Source of the DNA: GCA-2688265 sp964527395
Lineage (GTDB): Archaea; Nanobdellota; Nanobdellia; Woesearchaeales; GW2011-AR9
NCBI GenBank assembly: GCA_964527395.1
Contig: CAZGQD010000037.1
Coordinates: forward strand, 1 to 13,138
DNA: 13,138 bases
Direction: 5' to 3'
Shown here: one piece after another, positions 6,426 through 13,138 of the stretch
Numbering within the stretch: the stretch's first letter is position 1
Layout: each line of letters opens with the position of its first letter
The notes under the pieces: generated by a model
Seen by the model: only the letters and a program-made list of their open reading frames with translations
The model's database searches: none
What the model was told of the DNA's origin: nothing
Position numbers and translations under genes: made by a program

Positions 6426-7715
6426 TTATTTTGAAAGATTTGATACGTTTCTTTCACCAAATCTTTCAGAAAGTAGGTTTTCAAACCTATTCAAACGCTG
6501 AAATAACTCATTATTTAGCAATAATTGGTTGTTTTTCTCCATTTGAGCTATTTTTTTACGATCTAAGGGTCTTTTACATCCTTTACAGAGCTTTTCCATG
6601 TGGCCATTAATTGTTTTACAGAACGCACAAGGACGTTGTTTTGGAGAAAAGCCACGTTCATTTTCGTTTTCAGGGTCAATTAGGCCTTTTTGGATCAATG
6701 ACATACGTAAAGCTTCGTTACGAGTACCAAGATCGTATGTAGATAGTTGTTTTGCACTAGTCCAGCCAGCTTTGGCAATAAGGATTTTATCAGGAACTCC
6801 CTTCATTCTTTCAAAAGTTATACCCATTCTCTTTAATGTGTAACAAGTAATATTTTTATCAATATGCAGTATTTTGCAAGCTTTTTTCAAGTGTTTATTT
6901 ACTGCGTAATTTGTTAATTGGCTATATCTATTTTTGTTACCTTCATTTATGAATAAAAATGAATTGCTGTCATGTTTTAAAGGGTGGTTTTGATACCATT
7001 TGAGTAAATATGGGTAAGATAAAGTCTCGAATTGGATCTTTTTAGTGCCTTCTTTACCATGTTCAGAAATATGAGCAATACCATAATTATCATAAAATTC
7101 TAAATCACGAAGCCTTATATAACAAAGTTCTTGGGGTCTAACGAATGTTTCATGGATTGCAGTTATGAATGCTTGAATTTTAGAATTATTGTCAAAAAAT
7201 TGAATGATTTTCTCAAATTCTTCGATAGTATATTTTTCATTTCTGTTCTTTTTTTTACTTTTGTCAATTTTTCTTGAGAGATGTCTTACAACATATGGTG
7301 TTATTGTTTCATCTGGACGACCATGCATGTCACATTCAGGAAAAAGAACACGCCAGAGACATTTGATATCTTTGATGAAATCTTTTTTACTTTCGTATGT
7401 TTTATGAACAGTGTGTAAATATGCTACTAATTCATTAATATCATCTCTAGTACAATCTTTTAGGTTTTTTTCTATAATATGGGTTACTTTTAGAAGCACA
7501 AAAAGCAATTTATTTCTTCTAGCATAACTTAGGTCTTTTACAGCAAAAATATTGCATAATTTGGAGAAATATTTCAAATTTGCTTTGTTTTTACAATAAT
7601 ATGTCCTTTTGCCAATAGAGCCCGTTTTGAGACTTGGTTTTATAAGCCATTTATCAAAGTTACCAATTTTTTGCTCATATTTACGTTTGTTTCCATATAG
7701 GTCTTCTTCTGCCAT
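6426..7715 (-). CDS. Tyrosine recombinase (site-specific integrase) with C-terminal zinc ribbon
   Basis: The product has 429 residues. Residues about 35-145 are an N-terminal helical core-binding domain and 160-345 the catalytic domain. Visible active-site residues are Arg193 (FVRPQELCYIRLRDL), Lys221 (HGKEGTKK), Trp318 in AGWTSAKQ and the nucleophile Tyr327 in STYDL. The usual HxLRH box reads CYTLKRMG (291-298): Tyr for the first His and Lys-Arg for Arg-His, a variant I associate with some archaeal and bacterial integrases. Residues 363-380 hold CAFC and CKGC, a probable zinc ribbon, followed by a short coiled coil (about 385-415). AGAGGT lies 9 bases before the ATG, and a TATA-like box at 7747-7755. 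Its 5' end faces the 3' end of tRNA-Thr, 143 bp away, which fits integration into that tRNA. Confidence 0.85.
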   Translation of the reverse strand: MAEEDLYGNKRKYEQKIGNFDKWLIKPSLKTGSIGKRTYYCKNKANLKYFSKLCNIFAVKDLSYARRNKLLFVLLKVTHIIEKNLKDCTRDDINELVAYLHTVHKTYESKKDFIKDIKCLWRVLFPECDMHGRPDETITPYVVRHLSRKIDKSKKKNRNEKYTIEEFEKIIQFFDNNSKIQAFITAIHETFVRPQELCYIRLRDLEFYDNYGIAHISEHGKEGTKKIQFETLSYPYLLKWYQNHPLKHDSNSFLFINEGNKNRYSQLTNYAVNKHLKKACKILHIDKNITCYTLKRMGITFERMKGVPDKILIAKAGWTSAKQLSTYDLGTRNEALRMSLIQKGLIDPENENERGFSPKQRPCAFCKTINGHMEKLCKGCKRPLDRKKIAQMEKNNQLLLNNELFQRLNRFENLLSERFGERNVSNLSK

Positions 7716-7746
7716 TTTGGTTTTACCTCTTTGACAGATACAAGCT

Positions 7747-7755
7747 GATATATAA
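7747..7755 (-). promoter_or_regulatory. TATA-like box of the recombinase gene
   Basis: TTATATATC on the minus strand is centred about 36 bp before the ATG at 7715. This would leave a leader of about 10 nt containing the AGAGGT ribosome-binding site at 7725-7730. Confidence 0.4.
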
Positions 7756-7858
7756 CGCTATGTTGCACGCTAATCTCAAAAATAGGGGTTTTTAGTTCAA
7801 AGCCCATACTCTGGTTCAAGTTCAAGTCACCCTCGTGGGAATTGGACTAGAAGATAAG

Positions 7859-7978
7859 AGCCTCGGGCGGGAGTTGAACCCGCGACCTCTTGATATCTTA
7901 TCATGCCGTTATTGTTTTTGAAGACATAACAGATAAGGCCGGTACAAGTCAAGTGTTCTACCACTGAACTACCGAGGC
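7859..7978 (-). tRNA. tRNA-Thr (anticodon UGU), with a 48-nt intron
   Basis: Reading the minus strand, the acceptor stem GCCTCGG pairs perfectly with CCGAGGC (discriminator T, no encoded CCA). The D arm is GTTC/GAAC with loop AGTGGTA. The anticodon stem CTTGA/TCAAG and the T arm GCGGG-TTCAACT-CCCGC are perfect. Removing 7895-7942 gives a 72-nt tRNA whose anticodon loop is CTTGTAA, so the anticodon is TGT. Exon 1 is 7943-7978, exon 2 is 7859-7894. The gene lies just outside the recombinase, with its 3' end facing it, making it the likely integration target. Confidence 0.93.
7895..7942 (-). other. tRNA-Thr intron (position 37/38)
   Basis: The intron is 48 nt at the canonical archaeal site. Near its 3' end TAAG (7897-7900) can pair with C32-U33-U34-G35 of the exon, giving the 4-bp central helix. 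This leaves 3-nt bulges UAC (cut after A37) and AUA (cut before A38), as expected for the tRNA splicing endonuclease. The inner helix is weak (a GCC/GGC match), so the fold is a relaxed one. A competing CTTATC/GATAAG pairing also exists. Confidence 0.8.
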
Positions 7979-8031
7979 AATTATAAAGTTTTTTTGTGCT
8001 TGAGCTTAAGCGAAACACAATTGTTTGGATT

Positions 8032-8069
8032 CTAACCTTATTAAAGGTTAGCCACTTAGCTACCGAGGT
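8032..8069 (-). other. tRNA-like 5' fragment and adjoining hairpin
   Basis: On the minus strand from 8069, ACCTCGGTAGCTAAGTGG matches the 5' part of the neighbouring tRNA-Thr in most positions (17 of the first 24). Next comes an 8-bp hairpin, CTAACCTT/AAGGTTAG (8032-8051). It does not fold into a full tRNA: no T arm or matching 3' acceptor follows in place. A degenerate 3'-like piece may lie at 7829-7848. It could be a relic of duplication or integration at the tRNA. Confidence 0.35.
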
Positions 8070-8118
8070 ATAGGTAACTAGATTCATATGTGGCTATCGC
8101 TGCTTTATTAAGTTTTCT

Positions 8119-8292
8119 AGTATTTATGCTTATCTTTACCCATATCTTTCAAAAAGTAGAGATTTCTACAAACTAACAAAAGCATTTTGTCGTCATAGTT
8201 ATGTTTGTTTAGGTATTTTTGAGCAATGATTTTGAAAATATCTTACTCTCGACTGCAAAATGGATTTATGGGTAAAGATAAGAGTATTTATG
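8119..8292. mobile_element. MITE-like element with 15-bp terminal inverted repeats and 10-bp target duplication
   Basis: CTTATCTTTACCCAT (8129-8143) is the exact inverted repeat of ATGGGTAAAGATAAG (8268-8282), bounding a 154-bp element. Directly outside, AGTATTTATG occurs at 8119-8128 and again at 8283-8292, a perfect 10-bp direct repeat, as left by transposition. The inside codes for nothing recognisable; it has a small GTAGA/TCTAC hairpin (8156-8169). It is therefore a non-autonomous element moved by a transposase encoded elsewhere. The mother insertion sequence family is unknown; target duplications of about this size occur in families such as IS1 and IS4. It sits 17 bp after the end of the 209-residue protein gene. 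Confidence 0.85.
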
Positions 8293-8309
8293 CCTAAATT
8301 AGCAAGGAA

Positions 8310-8939
8310 TTACTCTTCTTTGTGGTGAGAAGGCCAAGCAAGTCCTTCGTGGAATGGTTTTGCTTCTTCGTATGGTTGGTATCTTTTCATTTTGAACCAT
8401 TGTTTTACGAAGTTTTGTAGAACGTAGACTTCTTGATATAATTGTTTTTCATCTTCTAGCCAATCGTAGACTTCTTTATCAAAGAAAGTCATGACGTGTT
8501 TTAATAACCAGTGTTTTTTCCAAGCGGCTTCGTAGGTTTTTTCCATGAAAGCGTTCATTTTGAATTCAATTTCGCCTTTGTTTGCTCTATATTTTACACC
8601 ATTACGTATAACTTCTGTTTTAGAGATACCGAACATTTGAAAGTTTACATCAATGTATTGTTTTATTTTTCCTGCTGAGTTTGGAGCTTGTCTTGAGAGT
8701 CGCCATTCTATTCTCATCTCTTTTCCACCATCAGGTTTGGTGATTTCTAAATAAAGAGTTTCAAAGTAATCTTTGTCAGGTTTTCCATTCATATCTTCGC
8801 CTTGCCAACCGTATTCAGCAAACCAATACCTAAGAGCTTTATAGAACTCCATGAGATTGAAAATGTCTCTATATTTTACTCTTAATAGTTTAGGGAAGAG
8901 TTTTTGTATATCTTTTCCTCTTGAAGCTATTGTTGGCAT
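8310..8939 (-). CDS. Uncharacterised 209-residue protein
   Basis: The product has 209 residues, is rich in aromatic and charged residues, and has no signal peptide or membrane helix. The N-terminal part (about 25-85: MEFYKALRYWFAEYGW, then YLEITKPDGGKEMRIEWRLS) looks alpha/beta. The middle (about 93-130) has strands around DVNFQMFGISKTEVIRNGVK, and the C-terminal 75 residues are helical with many Trp, Tyr and Lys. I do not recognise a family or catalytic motif. The start is well supported: a minus-strand TATA-like box TTTTATATACC (8961-8971) lies 27 bp before the ATG, as in leaderless archaeal genes. The lack of mobile-type partners and the strong promoter suggest a resident gene, which is inference. 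Confidence 0.65.
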   Translation of the reverse strand: MPTIASRGKDIQKLFPKLLRVKYRDIFNLMEFYKALRYWFAEYGWQGEDMNGKPDKDYFETLYLEITKPDGGKEMRIEWRLSRQAPNSAGKIKQYIDVNFQMFGISKTEVIRNGVKYRANKGEIEFKMNAFMEKTYEAAWKKHWLLKHVMTFFDKEVYDWLEDEKQLYQEVYVLQNFVKQWFKMKRYQPYEEAKPFHEGLAWPSHHKEE

Positions 8940-8960
8940 ATTTACTAGAAGAGAAGATTA

Positions 8961-8971
8961 GGTATATAAAA
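8961..8971 (-). promoter_or_regulatory. TATA-like box of the 209-residue protein gene
   Basis: TTTTATATACC on the minus strand is centred about 27 bp before the ATG at 8939, predicting a leaderless transcript. Confidence 0.5.
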
Positions 8972-9101
8972 GTCTCGGAAAATTTGTTTATTTATGTGAG
9001 ATTTTTTGAGTCGAAATTTTTAAATAAACATAGTGTCTGGTAATAAAATTGGTGGGGGCTGGAAATAATTTGTAAGTAGTAATTCATGAGGGAGATAAAA
9101 T

Positions 9102-9548
9102 ATGAGAAATAATACTAATAGTGGGTTGACAACTTTGGTTGCTAGCTTGATGTTTGCGGGTGCAGGATGTGCTAGTGGAGAGTATGGACTAAGTTTAGAA
9201 CAAATTCGAGAATCTTCAATTTCTTCAGGGGTTTATGCTCTTGAAGCTCTTGCAGCAGGAGGTTTGCCAGATAGTGAATCAGGAGGAGTAAGATTGCAAT
9301 TTTATGAGGTACCAGAAGATTTTGGTCAACATGTTTTAGATACTCCTTTTAATATGGAAAGAACAGATTTAACTGTAGGAGAGGAGTATTCTGTTTGGAG
9401 CGTGACAGTGTTTTCTCCAGGAGTAGATAACATTGGAGAGGAAGTAGAAGAATTTCCTTTAGGGACATATTGTGCAGAGGCTTATGCATTCAATTTTGGT
9501 GATTTGAATTTTGATCCATATTCTAGTGCTTGTACAAAAATAAGATGA
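9102..9548 (+). CDS. Small secreted putative lipoprotein
   Basis: The product has 148 residues. The N-terminus has a basic start (MRNN), a hydrophobic core (LTTLVASLMFAGAG) and Cys23 in GAGC, a weak lipobox, so it is probably exported and perhaps lipid-anchored. The mature part is acidic, with strand-like segments (VRLQFYEV, EYSVWSVTVFSPG) and two further Cys (124, 144) near the C-terminus that could form a disulfide. I do not recognise a family. GGGAGA is placed 6 bases before the ATG, a clear ribosome-binding site in contrast with its leaderless neighbours. A weak TATA-like stretch at 9017-9026 would give a leader of about 55 nt. Confidence 0.62.
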   Translation: MRNNTNSGLTTLVASLMFAGAGCASGEYGLSLEQIRESSISSGVYALEALAAGGLPDSESGGVRLQFYEVPEDFGQHVLDTPFNMERTDLTVGEEYSVWSVTVFSPGVDNIGEEVEEFPLGTYCAEAYAFNFGDLNFDPYSSACTKIR

Positions 9549-9620
9549 AGTTGAGTATATAAGATTGGAATTTCTAAGGCAAGAAAATTGTGGAATTTTA
9601 GATGGTTTAAGGTAAGTTTA

Positions 9621-11042
9621 TTAGGAGGAGAACTTATTTTTTTTTCTTTTATGGTCTTTTATGAACTTTTTTTCATTGAATTTGTATGATCTATTAGAAT
9701 TGTCTTTCTTATGGTTGATCCAATCAATGATTTCTTTTGTGTTTTCTTGAGCGTTTTTTAGGCAAACAGATGCACCTGGACTTGGTGTGATACTAAAAAA
9801 GCAGTTGTCTCCAGTAATTTTAGCTTCACCCATTTGCAATGCTTTTTTGTTTACGTTGACAATTTGAGGTCTAATTCCACCATAGCCTTTTGCTTTTTTT
9901 ACTTGAGACATTTTTATGGAAGGAATAATTCTTTGGATTTTTTTAGTGAAAAGGTATCTTCCTAGCAAAGGTATGTCGTATAATGTGTTAGTAATTATGT
10001 ATTTTAAGAGTGTTGGATCTGCAAGGATGTTTACAATACTCATTCCTGCTTTGTGGCTTAATGCTGAAGCAGTTATGAAATCAATGATTGTTTTGTATCT
10101 ATGGCGTTCGAGTAAAGGGATGAATTTGGCAGTTGGACCAAACCTGGTAATATTTTGATTTGTTACGTCAGGGTCTCCGTGAATTGCTGAAAAAGGTAGC
10201 TTTTTGTTTTGAACAGTGTAACATTTTCCGTTTAAGAACTTTTGATTTGTAGTGAATAAGGAACCAGCTACAGGTAAAATCCCAAATTGTTTACCATAAC
10301 CTAGTTGTTTTGCGAAAATCAGTGAGTGAGCACCAGCACAAACAGCTAAAATGTTGCAAGTGTAGACATTATTGTTGCTTGTTATTTTGAATATTTGGTT
10401 TTTATTTTTATTATCATTTTTGCTATTCTGTTTAATAGTTTCTAGTTTCTTGATTTTTTCATTTAAATTTATTGAAAGAATTTTATTTGATTTGCTTTGT
10501 TTGTTGTTTTCTTTGCTGTCTTTGATGAAATGTTCACTTAGTTTTGAGTAATTTATGGCAAAACCATCAGGAGAATATATTGCTTTTATGTTTTGTTTTG
10601 ATTTTCTGTTTTTGGTGATGAAAGGTTCAAGTTTTTCTATCTCTTCTTTGTCAATGAGCTTCATTTTTGGAAAGATGTGCTTTACTTCTTCATAGTGTTC
10701 AGTTACTTTTTTGATTTCTTTTGCTCCTGCACCAATTGCTAATTTGTGGTTTTTGTAGTAAGAGTCAGTTTTGTTGTAGTTTTCAACATAACCTGCAACT
10801 AAATCAGCTGCTTCTTTTACTTTTTTGGCTTTTTCTGCGCTATAATGGGTTTCAATATCACCAAAATGAAGAGTTTGAGCGTTTTTAGTATTGTGAGAAT
10901 TTATTTTGGCAACTTCTGTCTCTTTTTCGATGATTGCAATGCTATTTAGGTTAGTATATTTGCTTAAAGTGTAGAAGAGTGCTGTGCCTGTGACACCTGC
11001 TCCAATTATGATTACTTGGAAATGCTTTTCTGTGTTTGGCAC
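9621..11042 (-). CDS. mqo: Malate:quinone oxidoreductase-like FAD-dependent oxidoreductase
   Basis: The product has 473 residues. Residues 10-40 form the FAD-binding Rossmann start (VIIIGAGVTGTALFYTL, ending at Glu39). Mqo-type signatures follow: NSHNTKNAQTLHFGDIETHY (48-67), YTVQNKKLPFSAIHGDPDV (275-293), TRFGPT (299-304), KGYGGIRPQ (385-393) and TPSPGAS (419-425). This resembles the Mqo branch of Helicobacter/Sulfurimonas-type bacteria more than the E. coli type. Known members oxidise malate to oxaloacetate and pass electrons to membrane quinone. Oddities are an Asn/Lys-rich stretch at about 173-219 and a Lys-rich tail. The start is GTG, with a TATA-like box (11066-11074) 28 bp upstream, so leaderless. 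Related hydroxyacid oxidases (LhgO-like) cannot be fully excluded. A bacterial origin by transfer is likely but inferred. Confidence 0.82.
   Translation of the reverse strand: MPNTEKHFQVIIIGAGVTGTALFYTLSKYTNLNSIAIIEKETEVAKINSHNTKNAQTLHFGDIETHYSAEKAKKVKEAADLVAGYVENYNKTDSYYKNHKLAIGAGAKEIKKVTEHYEEVKHIFPKMKLIDKEEIEKLEPFITKNRKSKQNIKAIYSPDGFAINYSKLSEHFIKDSKENNKQSKSNKILSINLNEKIKKLETIKQNSKNDNKNKNQIFKITSNNNVYTCNILAVCAGAHSLIFAKQLGYGKQFGILPVAGSLFTTNQKFLNGKCYTVQNKKLPFSAIHGDPDVTNQNITRFGPTAKFIPLLERHRYKTIIDFITASALSHKAGMSIVNILADPTLLKYIITNTLYDIPLLGRYLFTKKIQRIIPSIKMSQVKKAKGYGGIRPQIVNVNKKALQMGEAKITGDNCFFSITPSPGASVCLKNAQENTKEIIDWINHKKDNSNRSYKFNEKKFIKDHKRKKNKFSS
9637..9645 (+). terminator. T tract, possible terminator of the lipoprotein gene
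   Basis: Nine T follow CTTA about 90 bp after the lipoprotein stop codon, then CTTTT. A plus-strand U tract like this commonly ends archaeal transcripts. It lies inside the Lys-rich 3' end of the convergent flavoprotein gene, so it may merely reflect Lys codons. Confidence 0.35.
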
Positions 11043-11219
11043 GAAGAGAAGGAATATTGTTTGTGCTTATAAATGTGTGTGGTGGAAAGTGGAACAGTTA
11101 TTGAATCTAGATTTTATGGAGTTGTTTGTAGCAAACTCTTGGTTCTTGTTTGATTCTGAGACCTTGATATAGTTAAATCTTAGTTATCTTTATAAAGAAA
11201 TTTGCTTGTGAGATGCTTT
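11043..11219. promoter_or_regulatory. Divergent promoter region of the flavoprotein and YchF genes
   Basis: The minus-strand box ATTTATAAG (11066-11074) lies 28 bp before the GTG at 11042. The plus-strand box CTTTATAAAG (11188-11197) lies 27 bp before the ATG at 11220. Both spacings fit leaderless transcription from separate promoters. Confidence 0.55.
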
Positions 11220-12425
11220 ATGTTAGTTGGAATTGTAGGGAAACCTAATGTTGGGAAAAGTACTTTTTTTAAAGCTATTACACTTGCAGATGTAGAAATT
11301 GCTAATTATCCGTTCGCGACAATCAAACCTAATTCAGGTGTTGCATATGTAAAAGTTGCTGATGTGGCTAAAGAAATTAGTGGGAAAAATGCAAACCCAC
11401 GTGAGGGATATGTGAAAAATGATTTTAGGTTTGTACCAGTGCAAGTGATCGATGTAGCAGGGCTTGTTCCAGGAGCTCATTCAGGGGCTGGGATGGGTAA
11501 CCAATTTTTAGATGATCTTCGCCAGGCAGATGTGCTTGTTCATGTAATTGATGTTAGTGGAAGTACCAATGAAAAAGGAGAAGTTGTTGATGCTTTGAGT
11601 TATGATCCAGCTGAAGATATTAAATTTTTGGAAGTTGAATTGGATATGTGGTATTTAGGTATTCTTGATAAAGGATGGGCTCGATTTTCACGTCAGGTTC
11701 AGCAAGAGAAACAAGATATTTGTGTAGCACTTGCTAAGCAGCTTAGTGGGTTAAAAGTAACTGAAGATATTGTTAAAGATGCAGTTGGAGTGCTTGGACT
11801 TGATGTAGAAAAACCACTTTTATGGGGAGCTGAAGAGTTGAGAGCTTTGGCAACACAATTGCGGAAAATGACAAAACCAATGTTGATTGTGTGTAACAAA
11901 ATGGATGTTCCTGGTGCTGCAAATAATTATGAACGATTGGTTAAAGAATTTCCTGGGCTTATGCTTGTTCCAATCAGTGGTGAGAGTGAACTTGCACTTC
12001 GTGAGGCAGGGAAGGTAGAATTGATTGATTATATCCCTGGTGATAAGGATTTTATTATTGTTGATGATTCTAAATTAAATGAGAAACAGTTAAAGGCGCT
12101 TGAGTTTATTCGTGAGAAAGTTTTGGCTCTTGGTGAGTTTGGAACTGGAGTTCAAGAAGCAATGAACAAAGCTGTGTTTGAAGTTCTTGATTATATCGCA
12201 ATTCATCCTGGTGGATCTTCTAAGTTAGAGGATAAGGATGGGAATGTCCTACCTGATTGTTTTTTGATGCCAAAAGGGACTACTGCGCTTGCTTTTGCTT
12301 ATAAATTGCATACAGATTTAGGTAAAGGGTTTATTCGTGCAATAGATGTGAAGACTAAAAGGTCTGTTGGAAAAGAACATGAATTGAAGCATTTAGATGT
12401 AGTAGAGATTGTGAGTGCAAGGTGA
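11220..12425 (+). CDS. ychF: YchF/OLA1-family GTPase with TGS domain
   Basis: The product has 401 residues. The G domain shows the P-loop GKPNVGKST (7-15), the G3 motif DVAG (78-81) and the G4 motif NKMD (226-229). The helical YchF insertion lies between G3 and G4. The TGS domain occupies about 329-399 (LPDCFLMPKGTTALAFAYKL). This is the Obg/HflX superfamily, universally conserved and ribosome-associated. E. coli YchF and human OLA1 have a changed G4 motif and prefer ATP; here the intact NKxD predicts guanine specificity. I start at ATG 11220 rather than TTG 11202 because the protein then begins MLVGIVGKP as in relatives, and the TATA-like box lies 27 bp upstream. The broken nucleotidyltransferase gene follows after 6 bp, so they were probably cotranscribed. 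Confidence 0.93.
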   Translation: MLVGIVGKPNVGKSTFFKAITLADVEIANYPFATIKPNSGVAYVKVADVAKEISGKNANPREGYVKNDFRFVPVQVIDVAGLVPGAHSGAGMGNQFLDDLRQADVLVHVIDVSGSTNEKGEVVDALSYDPAEDIKFLEVELDMWYLGILDKGWARFSRQVQQEKQDICVALAKQLSGLKVTEDIVKDAVGVLGLDVEKPLLWGAEELRALATQLRKMTKPMLIVCNKMDVPGAANNYERLVKEFPGLMLVPISGESELALREAGKVELIDYIPGDKDFIIVDDSKLNEKQLKALEFIREKVLALGEFGTGVQEAMNKAVFEVLDYIAIHPGGSSKLEDKDGNVLPDCFLMPKGTTALAFAYKLHTDLGKGFIRAIDVKTKRSVGKEHELKHLDVVEIVSAR

Positions 12426-12431
12426 GTTTGA

Positions 12432-13138
12432 ATGAATGATACCAGAATAATTCTTCCAGATGCTCATGAAAGAGCAAAACAGATAGCAAGAGTGATTTTA
12501 GATAATTCTTTTCGATATAACTCTTCTTTAAGTGGAGGGATGTCAGGGATAGAAGATGTAATGTTGTTTGGATCTTCATTAGATCCTTCAAAGCCAGCAG
12601 GAGATGTAGATTTATTAAACTATAAGTCCTTTGACAAGAGGATAAAGCCCTTCGTAACCCATTTCTAAATTCACGAAAATCATCTATTTTTTCAGCACCC
12701 ATTACTTCAAGAACCGCAGAAGCCATAAATCCTTTATCCAAACCAATCCCTACCTCTTCAGAAGGTACCTCTTCTCCTTTATCATTATCATACTTTGTGA
12801 TAACTCCAAAACAATCTAATTTGTGATAATTATGAATATTATCAAATTGGTGATACAATTTTAGATTTGCGTCCTTCATTAACTGTTGATTTAGATTATT
12901 CTTTGGAAGAAGGAATATCTCCACAGTCTTTTGGTTATCATGAAGAACTTTTTAATGAAGTTGATCGAATATCTGAGGGATATTTAGCAGGTTCTGTCAT
13001 TGAACAAGTTAAAGGTCTTGTTTCTGATACAAGAAGGGCTATAGATGATGTTTTAGATGTTCTTGTGATGAGAAGTTCTTTATTAGAGCCATTCGCTAAA
13101 AAGATTGGCGTTTCAGCTGTTCTAAGTCAAAATTTTAG
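12432..13138 (+). pseudogene. Nucleotidyltransferase gene broken by an internal inversion; partial at right edge
   Basis: The ATG at 12432 follows GGTGA 7 bases upstream, overlapping the YchF stop codon. Residues 1-62 end in the NTase-fold signature FGSSLDPSKPAGDVDLL (Gly47-Ser48, Asp58, Asp60, the metal-binding pair). The frame then runs into a stop at 12666-12668. From about 12828 the same frame is open again (YYQIGDTILDLRPSLTVDLD and onward) to the edge. The intervening minus strand reads as a well-formed protein segment. Turning 12624-12825 around joins it in frame on both sides, giving DVDLLNYHKLDCFG and CQRTYNYEYYQIG and at least 235 residues. Known NTase-fold enzymes transfer nucleotides to proteins, RNA or small molecules; the substrate here is unknown. 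As written the product is a 78-residue stub. Confidence 0.78.
12624..12825 (-). other. Inverted 202-bp segment inside the nucleotidyltransferase gene
   Basis: The minus strand here encodes about 67 residues (HKLDCFGVITKYDND, then EEVPSEEVGIGLDKGFMASA and FREFRNGLRRALSSCQRT) that fit exactly between the two plus-strand halves. The left flank ends AACTAT (12618-12623). The right flank begins ATAATT (12826-12831), whose reverse complement is AATTAT, so the only inverted repeat is 6 bp with one mismatch. Segment length and frame are preserved exactly. Confidence 0.78.

Noticed and set aside
7640..7825. Minus-strand 61-codon frame
   Set aside because: It overlaps the recombinase start in another frame and covers the recombinase promoter; no protein-like character.
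7827..8087. Minus-strand open frame with an SSVVEHL...VAGSTPARG-type product
   Set aside because: This is the familiar false protein made by translating a tRNA gene; the frame covers tRNA-Thr, its intron and the tRNA-like piece.
12355..12924. Minus-strand 189-codon frame read as its own gene
   Set aside because: Only the middle, 12624-12825, reads like protein; both ends are antisense to the YchF and nucleotidyltransferase genes. The middle is better explained as an inverted part of the latter.

Overview
The window looks like part of an AT-rich archaeal chromosome, most likely from a small-genome (DPANN-type) lineage. Three things point to Archaea: a tRNA-Thr gene with an intron at position 37/38 and a partial bulge-helix-bulge fold; a YchF/OLA1-type GTPase with a C-terminal TGS domain; and TATA-like boxes about 22-30 bp before start codons that mostly lack a Shine-Dalgarno sequence, which suggests leaderless transcripts. 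The lineage is inferred from sequence character alone.

Bases 1-2252 (minus) hold the N-terminal 750 codons of a secreted, Asp/Cys-rich protein made of ten MopE-type putative metal-binding repeats; the gene runs off the left edge. A divergent promoter separates it from a small tandem winged-helix regulator (2377-2853). Next come a 655-residue coiled-coil/TPR protein (2911-4878, minus), a one-helix membrane protein (5030-5302), and a 330-bp intergenic region. That region carries two related long stem-loops and two identical 16-bp dyads spaced 31 bp apart. A beta-solenoid-like protein with Cys repeats (5633-6409) and a convergent tyrosine recombinase (6426-7715) follow.

The recombinase gene starts 143 bp from the 3' end of the intron-containing tRNA-Thr (7859-7978). 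This is the arrangement of a tRNA-targeted integrated element that would extend toward low coordinates. I could not find the far attachment site in the window. Degenerate tRNA-like pieces lie on both sides of the tRNA. A 154-bp MITE-like element with perfect 15-bp terminal inverted repeats and a perfect 10-bp target duplication sits at 8119-8292.

The right third holds an uncharacterised 209-residue protein, a small putative lipoprotein, a malate:quinone-oxidoreductase-like flavoprotein (minus), and the YchF GTPase (plus). A nucleotidyltransferase gene lies 6 bp downstream of YchF. It is broken by what reads as an exact 202-bp internal inversion: flipping bases 12624-12825 back restores one continuous frame to the right edge with no indel.

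The strongest unexplained signals are the inversion, the MITE-like element, and the paired stem-loops with twin dyads. I see no complete, recognisable defence or other named multi-gene system.
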